Origin: JAQUOA01 sp037443785
Lineage (GTDB): Bacteria; Bacteroidota; Ignavibacteria; UBA10030; UBA8401
NCBI GenBank assembly: GCA_037443785.1
Contig: JBBINR010000030.1
Span: forward strand, 1-40,989
Direction: 5' to 3'
Length of the DNA: 40,989 bases
Shown: positions 8,898 to 17,131 of the stretch, in pieces
Layout of the letters: each line of letters begins with the position of its first letter
How positions within the stretch are numbered: position 1 is the first letter of the stretch
Program-made: the position numbers and the translations under genes
Notes under the pieces: model-generated
The model's input: only the letters and a program-made list of their open reading frames with translations
What the model was told of the DNA's origin: nothing
The model's database searches: none

Positions 8898-11579
8898 CTA
8901 TTTCAGCAGCATCATTACTTTCGATTGTGAAAACGTTCCTGCTCTTATTCTATAGATGTACATTCCGCTTGAAAGCCCCGTTCCATCGAATTGAACTGTA
9001 TGGGAGCCGGAACGTTGTTCTTCGTTGACAATGGATCGAATATTCCTGCCAAGCATATCATAGACGCTAATACTCACAAACATTTCGTTCGGAAGAGTGT
9101 ATCGGATCGTCGTTGAAGGATTAAAAGGATTCGGATAATTTTGTTCCAACGCGAATGTGTTGATGCCGTGTTGAAGAGAGGACTGCACAAGAGACGGAGT
9201 AAGGAGTTGAACTCTGACGGCATCGGCTCGTAACACTAGATTGGATGAGGGACCGTTGTCTATTACTTTTACTTCAACCGGAGCTGCTGTCGTCAGGTTG
9301 TATTGTCCGATGGATACCCAGTTTCCACTCCCTTTATTTTGATCGATGGTCACCCTGCCGAGCGTATCAGCACCGTGCCGCACAATGTACAGAGCATTGG
9401 TGACAGCATTCACCGTGGTGGGAACGATTTCAGAGATTTGATACAACCCGTTTCTTTTTACGGTGGTTGTAAACCGCGCGCTTGCACCCTTTCCTGATAG
9501 TGCATATCGGCTTGAGGCACCCCACACTTGCGCAACACTTTTTGCCAACGGTCCAAATTCAGAATAACCGACGCTGTCATCATTATCGACAATTCTGAAA
9601 TACGGCAGAATCGAAAAATGCATCGCAACGTTATACTTTGGATTTTGAGGATCGTTGCTCACGAAAACAATGGTATCGATTCGGTCACCGATTGTATTAA
9701 AATAGAGAGTAAGAGGAATGGAATATTTTTTCATTCCCTGAATCACAAGCGGCGCAGGAGTTGTTATGCCGACTTCTCCGTTGAGTGCATAGATCGAAGA
9801 AATCGTCAGATCATGAATGCCTCGATTTTCGACAGTGAGCATGACCACTGTGCTGTCGTCTTCACTGACAGGATCAGTGTATACATCTGTTTGGCTTGTA
9901 TAAATTTTTCGTTCTTTCACCAATCTGGATAATTTTATGACATCTGCCGAAATGATTTTACCGGCTTGATCGGCGCCGTACGCGAGCATTTGCACTGCGT
10001 AGGTGCTCTCTTGCTGAACATGTGCAGTTGTAATATATCTCCATTCATTTGATTTCAATGGTCCGCTCATGTCAACGGAGTCAATGATCACGCCATTCGA
10101 AAGGATTCTGAAATGCAGAGCCGTTACTTGGTTTTGAATTGCGGGGAATTGGACAAAAAGATTCACCATTCCCGAATCATGCGAGGTGTAGTTCCACTGA
10201 ACGGATGCAGTATCATTTGCAGTGACAGTGCATTGACGGGAATCAGTTCCCCACGCCCTGATTGAATTGGTTGTCCACGAACCTCGTAGTTCGTTGTAGG
10301 AAGAATCAAGATTATCCAAATACACATCGTCTGGAATAAAATTCTTGAATAGTGTTGCAACATTTCCCAACGTATCAGTCACCGCAACACCGATCTTCGC
10401 AATGTCGGAGCGCAGGATCGACGAGGCAGTTGTCCATTGATCTTGCCCGCTTTTCGTGCAATGGATGATTGAATAATCTTCGTTCACAGTTTTCATCGCA
10501 ACGAACGGTTCAGACTGAAAGATCTCTTCATTGGTGTGAATCGTAAACGTCACATTATCTCCCAACACGACTTCATCCATCGTTATCACCGGTGCAATAG
10601 TGTCGTTCCCTTTTCGCCATCGCTGCATCGCTTCAACGGCGCTGCAATACAAAAATTTCACCGCGGGATATTTTGCCGCGGAGATGTGAGCAAGGCTGTC
10701 TATCCGTTTCATGTTTTGCGGAAAATCTTTTTCCGGCAGATGCGCCCACAAGCACGCCAGTTGATCGACGCCGTTCTTTGCTTTGGAAAAAAGTGAATCC
10801 ATATCGGCTTGCTTGAAGTTGGCCATATACTTGGAACGTGTATTCCAGCTTTTTCCGTCTCCCGGCAATTGATAATTGGTCAGCGAGGGATGGAATGGAA
10901 CAAACTCTTTCGATGCCTTCGACCAATCAAAAACATTATCGATTGGTTCAACGGTCGTTGCTCGCACGGCGGGATAATCGTTATGCATCGAATACGGAAT
11001 AATGTTGTCGATGTAATTTTGCCAGTCGTTATCCATATAATGCCAACCGGTGCGGAACGATGCCGGAAAGATATTCTCTTCAAGAAGATATTGAGCCATC
11101 GTTACGTTGAAATCTTCTTTGCATTCATTGAAATTCTTTGCCTGATTCCAAAAATACTGCCCGTCGTTGTTGTAATCAGTCCATGCAAATGTGTGGTAAT
11201 GTAGAGATAACTCATCACCGAATCTTTTGATGTTATTGCCGTGATATTTTTTCATGAGATACATCGTCATGACATTCGGAAGAGGGACATTGGTATTGGT
11301 GGAAAATCGGTACATGTTTCCGGCCATCATCCACCATGTCATTTTCATGGTGCGACCGTACGAATCCTTAAATTGATCCCGAAACGCAGGATCCATGACT
11401 TTGTAAGTATTCAACGAAGGGTCGGTATATAATTCCAACGCTAATATTGGGTGAGGTTTATTGACACTTAATCCGTCCCAAATGGCGGTATCGGAACCGA
11501 GAACGAGATAGACGGAACCTTGTGCAAGTAATACGATTGGCAGCAAGAGGGAAGTGCAAACATGTATGAAGAATTTCAT
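8898..11579 (-). CDS. Large secreted protein: deacetylase-like N-terminus, golvesin-like domains, T9SS tail
   Basis: 893 residues from the ATG at 11579, where a signal peptide begins (MKFFIHVCTSLLLPIVLLAQ); upstream in-frame codons up to 11660 precede any signal and were left out. Residues ~20-330 resemble NodB-type polysaccharide deacetylases, including ELSLHYHTFAWTD, similar to the metal-binding H-x-H loop of that fold, and a Trp/Tyr-rich active-site-like region. The middle contains beta-sandwich segments, one near residues 420-560 and one near 680-790 ending in VLRADAVRVQ. The second matches golvesin C-terminal/xanthan-lyase carbohydrate-binding-like domains. The C-terminus is a sorting module (NYPNPFNPSTTIRYTLP, terminal KVMMLLK). 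Expected role: exported glycan modification or binding. The deacetylase assignment is tentative; the sorting tail is secure. Confidence 0.7.
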   Translation of the reverse strand: MKFFIHVCTSLLLPIVLLAQGSVYLVLGSDTAIWDGLSVNKPHPILALELYTDPSLNTYKVMDPAFRDQFKDSYGRTMKMTWWMMAGNMYRFSTNTNVPLPNVMTMYLMKKYHGNNIKRFGDELSLHYHTFAWTDYNNDGQYFWNQAKNFNECKEDFNVTMAQYLLEENIFPASFRTGWHYMDNDWQNYIDNIIPYSMHNDYPAVRATTVEPIDNVFDWSKASKEFVPFHPSLTNYQLPGDGKSWNTRSKYMANFKQADMDSLFSKAKNGVDQLACLWAHLPEKDFPQNMKRIDSLAHISAAKYPAVKFLYCSAVEAMQRWRKGNDTIAPVITMDEVVLGDNVTFTIHTNEEIFQSEPFVAMKTVNEDYSIIHCTKSGQDQWTTASSILRSDIAKIGVAVTDTLGNVATLFKNFIPDDVYLDNLDSSYNELRGSWTTNSIRAWGTDSRQCTVTANDTASVQWNYTSHDSGMVNLFVQFPAIQNQVTALHFRILSNGVIIDSVDMSGPLKSNEWRYITTAHVQQESTYAVQMLAYGADQAGKIISADVIKLSRLVKERKIYTSQTDVYTDPVSEDDSTVVMLTVENRGIHDLTISSIYALNGEVGITTPAPLVIQGMKKYSIPLTLYFNTIGDRIDTIVFVSNDPQNPKYNVAMHFSILPYFRIVDNDDSVGYSEFGPLAKSVAQVWGASSRYALSGKGASARFTTTVKRNGLYQISEIVPTTVNAVTNALYIVRHGADTLGRVTIDQNKGSGNWVSIGQYNLTTAAPVEVKVIDNGPSSNLVLRADAVRVQLLTPSLVQSSLQHGINTFALEQNYPNPFNPSTTIRYTLPNEMFVSISVYDMLGRNIRSIVNEEQRSGSHTVQFDGTGLSSGMYIYRIRAGTFSQSKVMMLLK

Positions 11580-11709
11580 AATCGTTAATGGCTTAATGGG
11601 GGGAAGGTATATCGATTGTTGCAAGACTGAGGAAGCGGGTGCTGGGGGAATTTCCGTCAAAGGCGGATGTTGTTCAGTGAAGCACCTGAAATCTTTCCTG
11701 CTTGACTTG

Positions 11710-11784
11710 TGGACGTTGTAGGACTTGAACCTACGACCTTTCGCGTGTGAGGCGAACGCTCTGAACCAACTGAGCTAAACGTCC
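11710..11784 (-). tRNA. tRNA-Val (anticodon CAC)
   Basis: Read on the minus strand, the acceptor 5' arm GGACGTT pairs with AACGTCC. The D-arm contains AGTTGGTT. The anticodon stem TTCGC/GCGAA encloses the loop CTCACAC, with CAC at positions 34-36 (reads GUG). The T-arm is GTAGG-TTCAAGT-CCTAC and the discriminator base is A. The CCA end is not encoded. Confidence 0.95.
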
Positions 11785-11972
11785 GTTGTATTTTCATCCT
11801 GTACAACTAACATAAAATTTTATTCCCTCAAAATCAATCCAAGAACAATGTACTCTCTTTTATGATATAATCATCCGTGTGATATGTTCCGGATATTGAT
11901 CGAGTATAGGAATCCGAATCGGTGCTGAAAATTGCTCATGCAGCGAAAAGTTTATTGATCCATAACGATAGT

Positions 11973-12004
11973 AAAAAGCCCCGGTGGTGAACCGAGGCTT
12001 TTTT
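11973..12004. terminator. Terminator downstream of the 44-residue membrane protein
   Basis: AAAAAGCCCCGGT (11974-11986) folds against ACCGAGGCTTTTT (11991-12003) with one mismatch, and a run of T residues follows on the plus strand. It lies 23 bases past the minus-strand stop at 12027, and its A/T flanks allow use in either direction. Confidence 0.75.
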
Positions 12005-12026
12005 TTGTCAGAGATCTGGAAATATT

Positions 12027-12161
12027 TTAAATAACACCCGCGAACTTTAAAATAAGAACAAATACAGACAAAATTAAAACTGCTAACAAAAGAGTTGCTT
12101 GAATTGGAAAGCCTGGTTTTTTATCCCCTTGATTATCGTGGGTTGTATTTTCGTTTTTCAT
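12027..12161 (-). CDS. 44-residue single-span membrane protein
   Basis: The ATG at 12161 is preceded on the minus strand by TGGAGAACTATT, a good Shine-Dalgarno at proper spacing. The product has a polar, Asn/Lys/Asp-rich start (MKNENTTHDNQGDKKPG), one hydrophobic span (about residues 22-40, LLLAVLILSVFVLILKFAG) and almost no C-terminal tail. A terminator follows 23 bases after the stop. The family is not recognised. The combination of ribosome site, membrane span and terminator makes a real gene likely. Confidence 0.6.
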   Translation of the reverse strand: MKNENTTHDNQGDKKPGFPIQATLLLAVLILSVFVLILKFAGVI

Positions 12162-12265
12162 AATAGTTCTCCATAAATATGTACTAATAACGCGGTACGG
12201 TATCGGCAAACATGGTACCAATACTGTTATCGTATCGACAGTCAATAAAGTATGTAATGTTAGAA

Positions 12266-12616
12266 CTATAGAACCGGAGGATCTCTTGGCTTTGAAGGAA
12301 GGGATTCTAGATATGTATATTTTGACTGAAAAGGCGGACAAAAATAATAACGATAGAATGTATTTTTATCCGAATAGACGCTAACCGAAGCAATATGAAT
12401 TGAAAGGTCTATCTGGTGTGTCGAAGGAATAAATGATTTTATAGTCCAGGTCGTTGTTCCCGGAATTTGGTTTGACTTTTTTTCGGAAGTTAATTGGTAT
12501 TGCTGGTCGCCGGAATTGAGTAATTCTCGTAAGACAAGAATGTTGCCAAGTGTGATACCAAGACCGTAGCAGGCAATCAGGAGAACGTAGAGTGGTTTTT
12601 TCCAACAACGTATCAT
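12266..12616 (-). CDS. Hypothetical membrane-anchored protein
   Basis: 116 residues. The N-terminus (MIRCWKKPLYVLLIACYGLG, continuing ITLGNILVL) looks like an uncleaved signal anchor. The remaining ~85 residues are polar with alternating hydrophobic positions (for example TTWTIKSFIPSTHQIDLSIH), suggesting a small extracytoplasmic beta domain. No Shine-Dalgarno sequence is visible and no family is recognised. It is 104 bases upstream of the 44-residue membrane protein on the same strand, so the two may share a transcript. Reality is plausible but not certain. Confidence 0.45.
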   Translation of the reverse strand: MIRCWKKPLYVLLIACYGLGITLGNILVLRELLNSGDQQYQLTSEKKSNQIPGTTTWTIKSFIPSTHQIDLSIHIASVSVYSDKNTFYRYYFCPPFQSKYTYLESLPSKPRDPPVL

Positions 12617-12818
12617 GGTTGAATATAGATCAATCAGAAAGTAAATTCAATCGTATCATGTCTTGTTTAAGGAACAAAAGGGAGGAAATTACTCACTCGT
12701 TTCTACAAAAGAGAAGAAGTTACACACTTGTCGACAAATCCCACACAAAATTCCCCGCTCTTTCTGGAAATTCTCTTGGCATATCTCTTGTTCTCTATAA
12801 TGCAAGGAGGGACAAGGT

Positions 12819-12932
12819 ATGGAAATTATCGCGGGAATCTTTGCATATATTCTTTTTGTATTCTTCTTCATTTTATTCGGAAAATTTTCAAAAGAGTGTG
12901 ACCTTTCTATGCGCGACCTTAAAAAAAATTAG
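12819..12932 (+). CDS. 37-residue single-span membrane protein
   Basis: A short plus-strand gene preceded by AAGGAGGGACAAGGT, the strongest Shine-Dalgarno in this part of the window. The product starts MEIIAGIFAYILFVFFFILF, a single hydrophobic span, and ends in a short basic/polar tail (GKFSKECDLSMRDLKKN). Nothing else explains the perfect AGGAGG at this place. No family is recognised; the size and shape resemble small membrane subunits or regulators. It points away from the hypothetical gene at 12266 and towards the sulfur operon end, so it is an isolated transcript. Confidence 0.55.
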   Translation: MEIIAGIFAYILFVFFFILFGKFSKECDLSMRDLKKN

Positions 12933-12990
12933 CGCGTATGAAACGAAAATATTTCTTTGAAAATGACTAAAGGTAACCGCTTGGCTGCTT

Positions 12991-14184
12991 TTAGCAGCCT
13001 CCGGATATTTTCTTGACTAATTTAACCGGTTTAGAAGGCTTTTCCTTCGCTTCCTTTAGTAATGCCGCAATCTCAATACTCGCCCTTGTTCTAAATCGAT
13101 CGGTATCAATTTCGTCTTGCGTTGTCATTACCGTTGGTGTGCTGTAGCGAAGGATTGTTGCCGTAAATTCATTCAATCCACCCTTCACTATGTACAAGTT
13201 TTCATATCCCGTCTCTTGTGCCAGCAATGCCGCTCGTTTTTCCGATGGTTCGTCTGCGGCAATAAAAACTTTTTTCTTATGTTTTAAGGCAAAGATATTC
13301 GTGAATTCTTTTTTCAAAATTTCTTCGGGCTGAACATTCACTGCTTTGGGAAAAGGATTGTTGGTAAATTCAATTCCGCTTCGCACGTCAACAATCTGCA
13401 TTTGATGATCGTTATCCAGAAGGCGAAACGCTAATTCGTCGGAAGTCATTTCCTTTACAGAATGCTGTTGCAGATAATTATTGTCACTTACTTTATTCAA
13501 CAAGCGTTCTTTTTGGTCGGGAAGAAAGACAAGAACAATTCCCAGTGCGATGATTCCACCTCCGGCGATGCGATGAGATTGCGCGTTGAAATCTTTTGCC
13601 GGTCCATTCGTATCTACTTTTCGTTCGATCTTTGTCGTCATGATAAACGCGGCAACGGCAACAATGATTAACAGCAGCGCAAAGATTCCTTGCGACATTC
13701 CCAGCGAATTGAAGATGCGAATGTTCCCGAGAAAACTGGCGTTGGTAATTCCTTCGAACCATGGATATAATTCTGCGTAGAGAAATACGCCGATCAATCC
13801 GCCGCCGACAAAGAACATGGCATCGATCTTGCCGATTGCCGCGCCGCATATACTTGTGCCCGGGCAATATCCGCCGATGATGAATCCGAATCCCATGATT
13901 ACTCCGCCAAGAATCGCCGCTTCGAGATAGGTGGGATTAATATAGATAAAATCCGTATCGAGCCAGCCGAGATATCCGAGAATGATGACGCCGCTCATCG
14001 CTGTTACGCCCGCAGTGAAGAAAACGCGAAGAACGGTAAAATCGTAGCCGTAAAAAACCCCGGCAAGTTTTTTTGATGAAGAGAATCCTGCTTGTTCAAG
14101 AATGAATCCGAAAGCAATGCCGATAAGGAGTGCGACGATCAGATTCAATTCGTCGCTGATAAGATCTGGTACTAAGGGGAACAT
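12991..14184 (-). CDS. YeeE/YedE-family sulfur transporter fused to a cysteine-less rhodanese domain
   Basis: 397 residues. Residues 1-~215 form a multi-span YeeE/YedE (TsuA-like) domain with the signature GGYCPGTSICGAAIGKID, whose cysteine belongs to the proposed thiosulfate/sulfide pathway in this family. Residues ~245-350 have a rhodanese fold (QIVDVRSGIEF ... LYIVKGGLNEF). The active-site loop reads FIAADEPSEKRA, with no cysteine where CxxGxR is normal, so it cannot form a persulfide there. The protein ends KKISGGC, a terminal cysteine on a Lys-rich flexible tail. It lies 172 bases downstream of the second YeeE gene, with a palindromic repeat between, and is the last gene of the sulfur operon. 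Confidence 0.85.
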   Translation of the reverse strand: MFPLVPDLISDELNLIVALLIGIAFGFILEQAGFSSSKKLAGVFYGYDFTVLRVFFTAGVTAMSGVIILGYLGWLDTDFIYINPTYLEAAILGGVIMGFGFIIGGYCPGTSICGAAIGKIDAMFFVGGGLIGVFLYAELYPWFEGITNASFLGNIRIFNSLGMSQGIFALLLIIVAVAAFIMTTKIERKVDTNGPAKDFNAQSHRIAGGGIIALGIVLVFLPDQKERLLNKVSDNNYLQQHSVKEMTSDELAFRLLDNDHQMQIVDVRSGIEFTNNPFPKAVNVQPEEILKKEFTNIFALKHKKKVFIAADEPSEKRAALLAQETGYENLYIVKGGLNEFTATILRYSTPTVMTTQDEIDTDRFRTRASIEIAALLKEAKEKPSKPVKLVKKISGGC

Positions 14185-14229
14185 ATAAGCCTCAAGTTAA
14201 AAGTCAAAAATTAAAAACTTTGAATTATC

Positions 14230-14338
14230 GTCATTGCGAGGAATCCCGCGAAGCGGGATGACGAAGCAATCTTCTGAATAAATATTTTAAAGAGAGGATT
14301 GCTTCGTCCCGATATTAAACATCGGGACTCGCAATGAC
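14230..14338. repeat. 109-bp palindromic element with GTCATTGCGAG termini
   Basis: Perfect 11-bp terminal inverted repeats, GTCATTGCGAG (14230-14240) and CTCGCAATGAC (14328-14338), enclose further inner pairs (GAAGCAATC with GATTGCTTC; ATCCCGCGAAGCGGGAT). It sits between two cotranscribed transporter genes. A 77-bp element with the same termini lies at 40066-40142. Confidence 0.85.
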
Positions 14339-14356
14339 CGTAAATTTTTATATTAC

Positions 14357-14869
14357 TTATATCCACAGCTTTCGAAAGAAATACGCAACGGCGTATCCTG
14401 TCCCGAAAATTGCCGCCATGGTAATAATTCCGCCTGTGGAAAGAACCGCCATGCCGCTCAGCGCCGCGCCGCTCGTGCATCCGCGCGCAAATTGCGCGCC
14501 CATGCCGAACAACGCTCCGCCGATCAACGCAAATCCAAGGCGCGCTTTGTTGGAAATTCGCGCTCCTCGCTCTGTGATGAATGTTAATCGGTCGGAAACG
14601 ACGCCGGATAAAAATCCGCCGATGATAACACCAAGCACTTCAAAGACCAGCCATGTCTTTAACGGATTTTCATGAAGTGCTTTCATGTTTTCTTCATAGA
14701 ATTTTGAATTTGCAGAGTGTTCCGGCGCGATTGTGGTAACACTTGCAACCACTGCGCTTTTTATTGCACCGCTTGCACCTAAGCCGCGCCCGGTAATAAC
14801 GATTGTTGCAAGTAATGTCATGCCGAGAAGAAATCCGGCAAGATATGGATTCATGTAATGTGTTTTCAT
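14357..14869 (-). CDS. YeeE/YedE-family sulfur-compound transporter
   Basis: 170 residues, a half-size YeeE/YedE membrane protein with four or five hydrophobic spans. The family signature is present near residue 125: GMGAQFARGCTSGAALSG, with the conserved cysteine. A periplasmic loop (about residues 45-70) separates the first two spans. The start ATG overlaps the stop of the cytochrome b gene by four bases (ATGA), implying translational coupling. Together with the downstream YeeE-rhodanese protein it makes a two-gene transporter, as often seen where one YeeE pair supplies thiosulfate or another reduced sulfur compound. The substrate is inferred from family and context only. Confidence 0.85.
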   Translation of the reverse strand: MKTHYMNPYLAGFLLGMTLLATIVITGRGLGASGAIKSAVVASVTTIAPEHSANSKFYEENMKALHENPLKTWLVFEVLGVIIGGFLSGVVSDRLTFITERGARISNKARLGFALIGGALFGMGAQFARGCTSGAALSGMAVLSTGGIITMAAIFGTGYAVAYFFRKLWI

Positions 14870-15537
14870 AATTGGTTCTCCACTAAACCTTTCGAAGGTT
14901 TGGAACCTTCGAAAGGCTGCGTTGTAGGATGTTCAATTTCTAAATTCTCGTAACCGGTGATCATCGCCTTTAAGTTCGATGTAATCGTTGTTCCGGTGGT
15001 GATCAAATACAAATGTGCGATGATAAATGCGATAAGGAAAAATGCTCCGGCAGTATGAAGCAGAGCAATTTTTCCCAAGCCTTCGATGTTCAGCGATTCG
15101 ATTCCTTGTTTTTGCGGGTAACGGTAGTACATATAGAGCAATCCCGAAAGCACCATTACGGGAATCACCAGCATTTTTAATGAAAGATACACCAGCTTTT
15201 GCAGCGGATTAAGTTTGCTTAGCACCGATTTCTTTGTGGGATGAGGTGCATTGCGAAACATGCCGACAATATAATACCGCGCTTGTGCGCGAAGGTGTTT
15301 TCGTGTTGGTGTGTATTGTTTCCATTCGCCGGTGGTGAAATGCCAGAAGATGGCAAAGATAATTAAGCCGATAAATAGCTGCGCGGCGATGTTATGCAGG
15401 CTTACCGCTTGTGCAAATCCGAAGAACGAAATCGATCCGTGGATTTCAAATCCGGTCAGCGCAAGAAAGAAGATCAGCGCTGCTTGAGTCCAATGCCAAA
15501 ATCGTTCGAACCGTTTGTAAATTAATTCTTTTCTCAT
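14866..15537 (-). CDS. Cytochrome b561/formate-dehydrogenase-gamma-like membrane subunit
   Basis: 223 residues with four hydrophobic spans. Candidate haem-ligand histidines lie in the spans: RFWHWTQA, LHNIAAQLF, LLHTAGAFF and IIAHLYLITTG. This is the pattern of di-haem cytochrome b subunits that pass electrons between the quinone pool and a periplasmic partner. The next gene upstream in the same operon encodes a membrane-anchored octaheme cytochrome c, 16 bases away, so the natural reading is quinol to cytochrome b to octaheme cytochrome. The stop codon overlaps the start of the YeeE gene. The C-terminus (after residue ~200) is polar and cytoplasmic. Confidence 0.85.
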   Translation of the reverse strand: MRKELIYKRFERFWHWTQAALIFFLALTGFEIHGSISFFGFAQAVSLHNIAAQLFIGLIIFAIFWHFTTGEWKQYTPTRKHLRAQARYYIVGMFRNAPHPTKKSVLSKLNPLQKLVYLSLKMLVIPVMVLSGLLYMYYRYPQKQGIESLNIEGLGKIALLHTAGAFFLIAFIIAHLYLITTGTTITSNLKAMITGYENLEIEHPTTQPFEGSKPSKGLVENQL

Positions 15538-15553
15538 TGTCGTAATTCCTTAT

Positions 15554-17122
15554 TCACATTTTATCGTGTCTTTTTTTATGGAAGAAAATTCTCACCGATG
15601 CATGCCCGATGACACCAAGCAGTGTCGCGATGATTGCACCGATTCCGAGAACTTCGACCGATGCATTGTAATCTCTTCCCGGCATATAAAAATCTCTAAG
15701 ATTTTTTATCCGGCTGTTTTCACGCGAATGGCAATTCTTGCATTCAAGCGCTTTTGCTTTTGGCGAAATCATATGATTGACAGGCCAATACATTTCCGTT
15801 TCCGCAAAAGTATATTTACCGCTGTAGGGAAGATTGACAAGTTTCATTCCTTCTCGTGCCGATGCGTCCCAATCAAAATTTCCCCAGAATCCGCCGTCTC
15901 CTTTTTTGGTAGAAAATAATTTCGGCTGGATAATCATTTTGGTAATCGGATCATAGATTTGTTTTGTGTGCTGAATCTTTACCGGAATGATTTTCGCGTC
16001 GGGATCGTCGTAGCTTCCGTTCAACGAATTAATTTTGATCGGCGAATCGGCTGAAATCGTGTCGCCGATGAGATAATGATTTGCCGTTCCATTAAACCAC
16101 ACGTACTCCGGCTGGACATTTCGTTTCCACTCAAACGTTCCTTTAATAGAGAGATAGGTATCGTCGCCGAGCGAATCCTTTACTTCGTACGGTTCGCCAT
16201 TGCGAAGATTTCCCGCCGTCGACCAGTCCCAGCGCATCTTTGTCGAATTCACTTTTGCGTATTCCGGAATGTGGCACGTCTGGCAGGCAACTTTCACGGT
16301 GTGTTCATTTAATACACTGTTTGCGTGAGGAGTTTCTGTGTGGCATTGTTCGCATGTCGATCTGTTGCGATTCATCGATGAGAGGGAATACAATTTTCCA
16401 AGGATCTGGTGCTTTTCCGTTTTGTGGCAGTCGACGCATTCCATATTAACTCCGTCGCTTGCCATGTGCACGTCAACATCGCGCGACGCATCGAACAAGG
16501 CTTTTTCAAGATCGCCGTGCTTTACATTGTTGCCGCCGCCGCCGAAGAAATGGCATGTTCCGCAATTTGCTTTCGTCGGTTTGCCAACGCGCTGCGCAAC
16601 ATACGAAAGATCCACGGAAGGATCGGGCATTCCGGCTCCGCTTGCTTTCTTCACGTACGTATTGCTGTTGTCGTGACACGCGAGGCAGTCGATATTTTTC
16701 GCATCGGTGAAATCAAAATTTTTTGATCCCCAACCGTAACCGACATGGCATTTATTGCAGCTTTGCTCGCTTCCCGCAATGCCGATGCAAAAATTATTCA
16801 AAATATTTTTCTTGCCGATGTAGCGGACACCGCGTCCTTCGATAAATTCTTCGCGTTCCCAATTCCAGTGTGACGATTTCATCACTTCGAGATGCCGTTC
16901 GTTATGACAGGCAATGCATGCTTCGGTCACTTCCTGCGGCTGTTTGAATTTTTTTTGAAGCTGGGTGAATTTTGTATGATCGACAGATGGTTTTTGTTTT
17001 ACTGAATACTGCTCTTTAAGACTTGCAACGGGATTTTGTTCGGTATCTTTTTTAATGATGGTTGTCAGAAAGAAGATCACGATCAATCCCAAGGCAATCA
17101 ACGGGATGATAAATCGTTTCAT
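15554..17122 (-). CDS. Membrane-anchored octaheme c-type cytochrome, tetrathionate-reductase family
   Basis: 522 residues with exactly eight CxxCH haem motifs: CIACH (from residue 69), CNKCH, CLACH, CGTCH, CVDCH, CEQCH, CQTCH and CKNCH. Between the first and second lies NNFCIGIAG...CNKCHVGYGWG, the conserved region of the octaheme tetrathionate reductase (OTR) family. An N-terminal span (residues 4-22) anchors it, and a second span near the C-terminus (VEVLGIGAIIATLLGVIGHA) precedes a basic tail, so the haem domain is periplasmic. Family members reduce tetrathionate, nitrite or hydroxylamine in vitro; the physiological substrate is usually unknown. YeeE transporters and a cytochrome b in the same operon favour a sulfur substrate. 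The start lies ten bases after the MerR gene. Confidence 0.92.
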   Translation of the reverse strand: MKRFIIPLIALGLIVIFFLTTIIKKDTEQNPVASLKEQYSVKQKPSVDHTKFTQLQKKFKQPQEVTEACIACHNERHLEVMKSSHWNWEREEFIEGRGVRYIGKKNILNNFCIGIAGSEQSCNKCHVGYGWGSKNFDFTDAKNIDCLACHDNSNTYVKKASGAGMPDPSVDLSYVAQRVGKPTKANCGTCHFFGGGGNNVKHGDLEKALFDASRDVDVHMASDGVNMECVDCHKTEKHQILGKLYSLSSMNRNRSTCEQCHTETPHANSVLNEHTVKVACQTCHIPEYAKVNSTKMRWDWSTAGNLRNGEPYEVKDSLGDDTYLSIKGTFEWKRNVQPEYVWFNGTANHYLIGDTISADSPIKINSLNGSYDDPDAKIIPVKIQHTKQIYDPITKMIIQPKLFSTKKGDGGFWGNFDWDASAREGMKLVNLPYSGKYTFAETEMYWPVNHMISPKAKALECKNCHSRENSRIKNLRDFYMPGRDYNASVEVLGIGAIIATLLGVIGHASVRIFFHKKRHDKM

Positions 17123-17131
17123 GGTCGTATC

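Noticed and set aside
12592..12960. A 122-residue plus-strand gene covering the region upstream of the 37-residue membrane protein
   Set aside because: No domain, no ribosome site, overlaps the antisense hypothetical gene start, and the strong AGGAGG inside it serves another frame.
16409..16726. Plus-strand open frames within the octaheme cytochrome gene
   Set aside because: They are antisense to eight well-spaced CxxCH motifs and have no features of their own.
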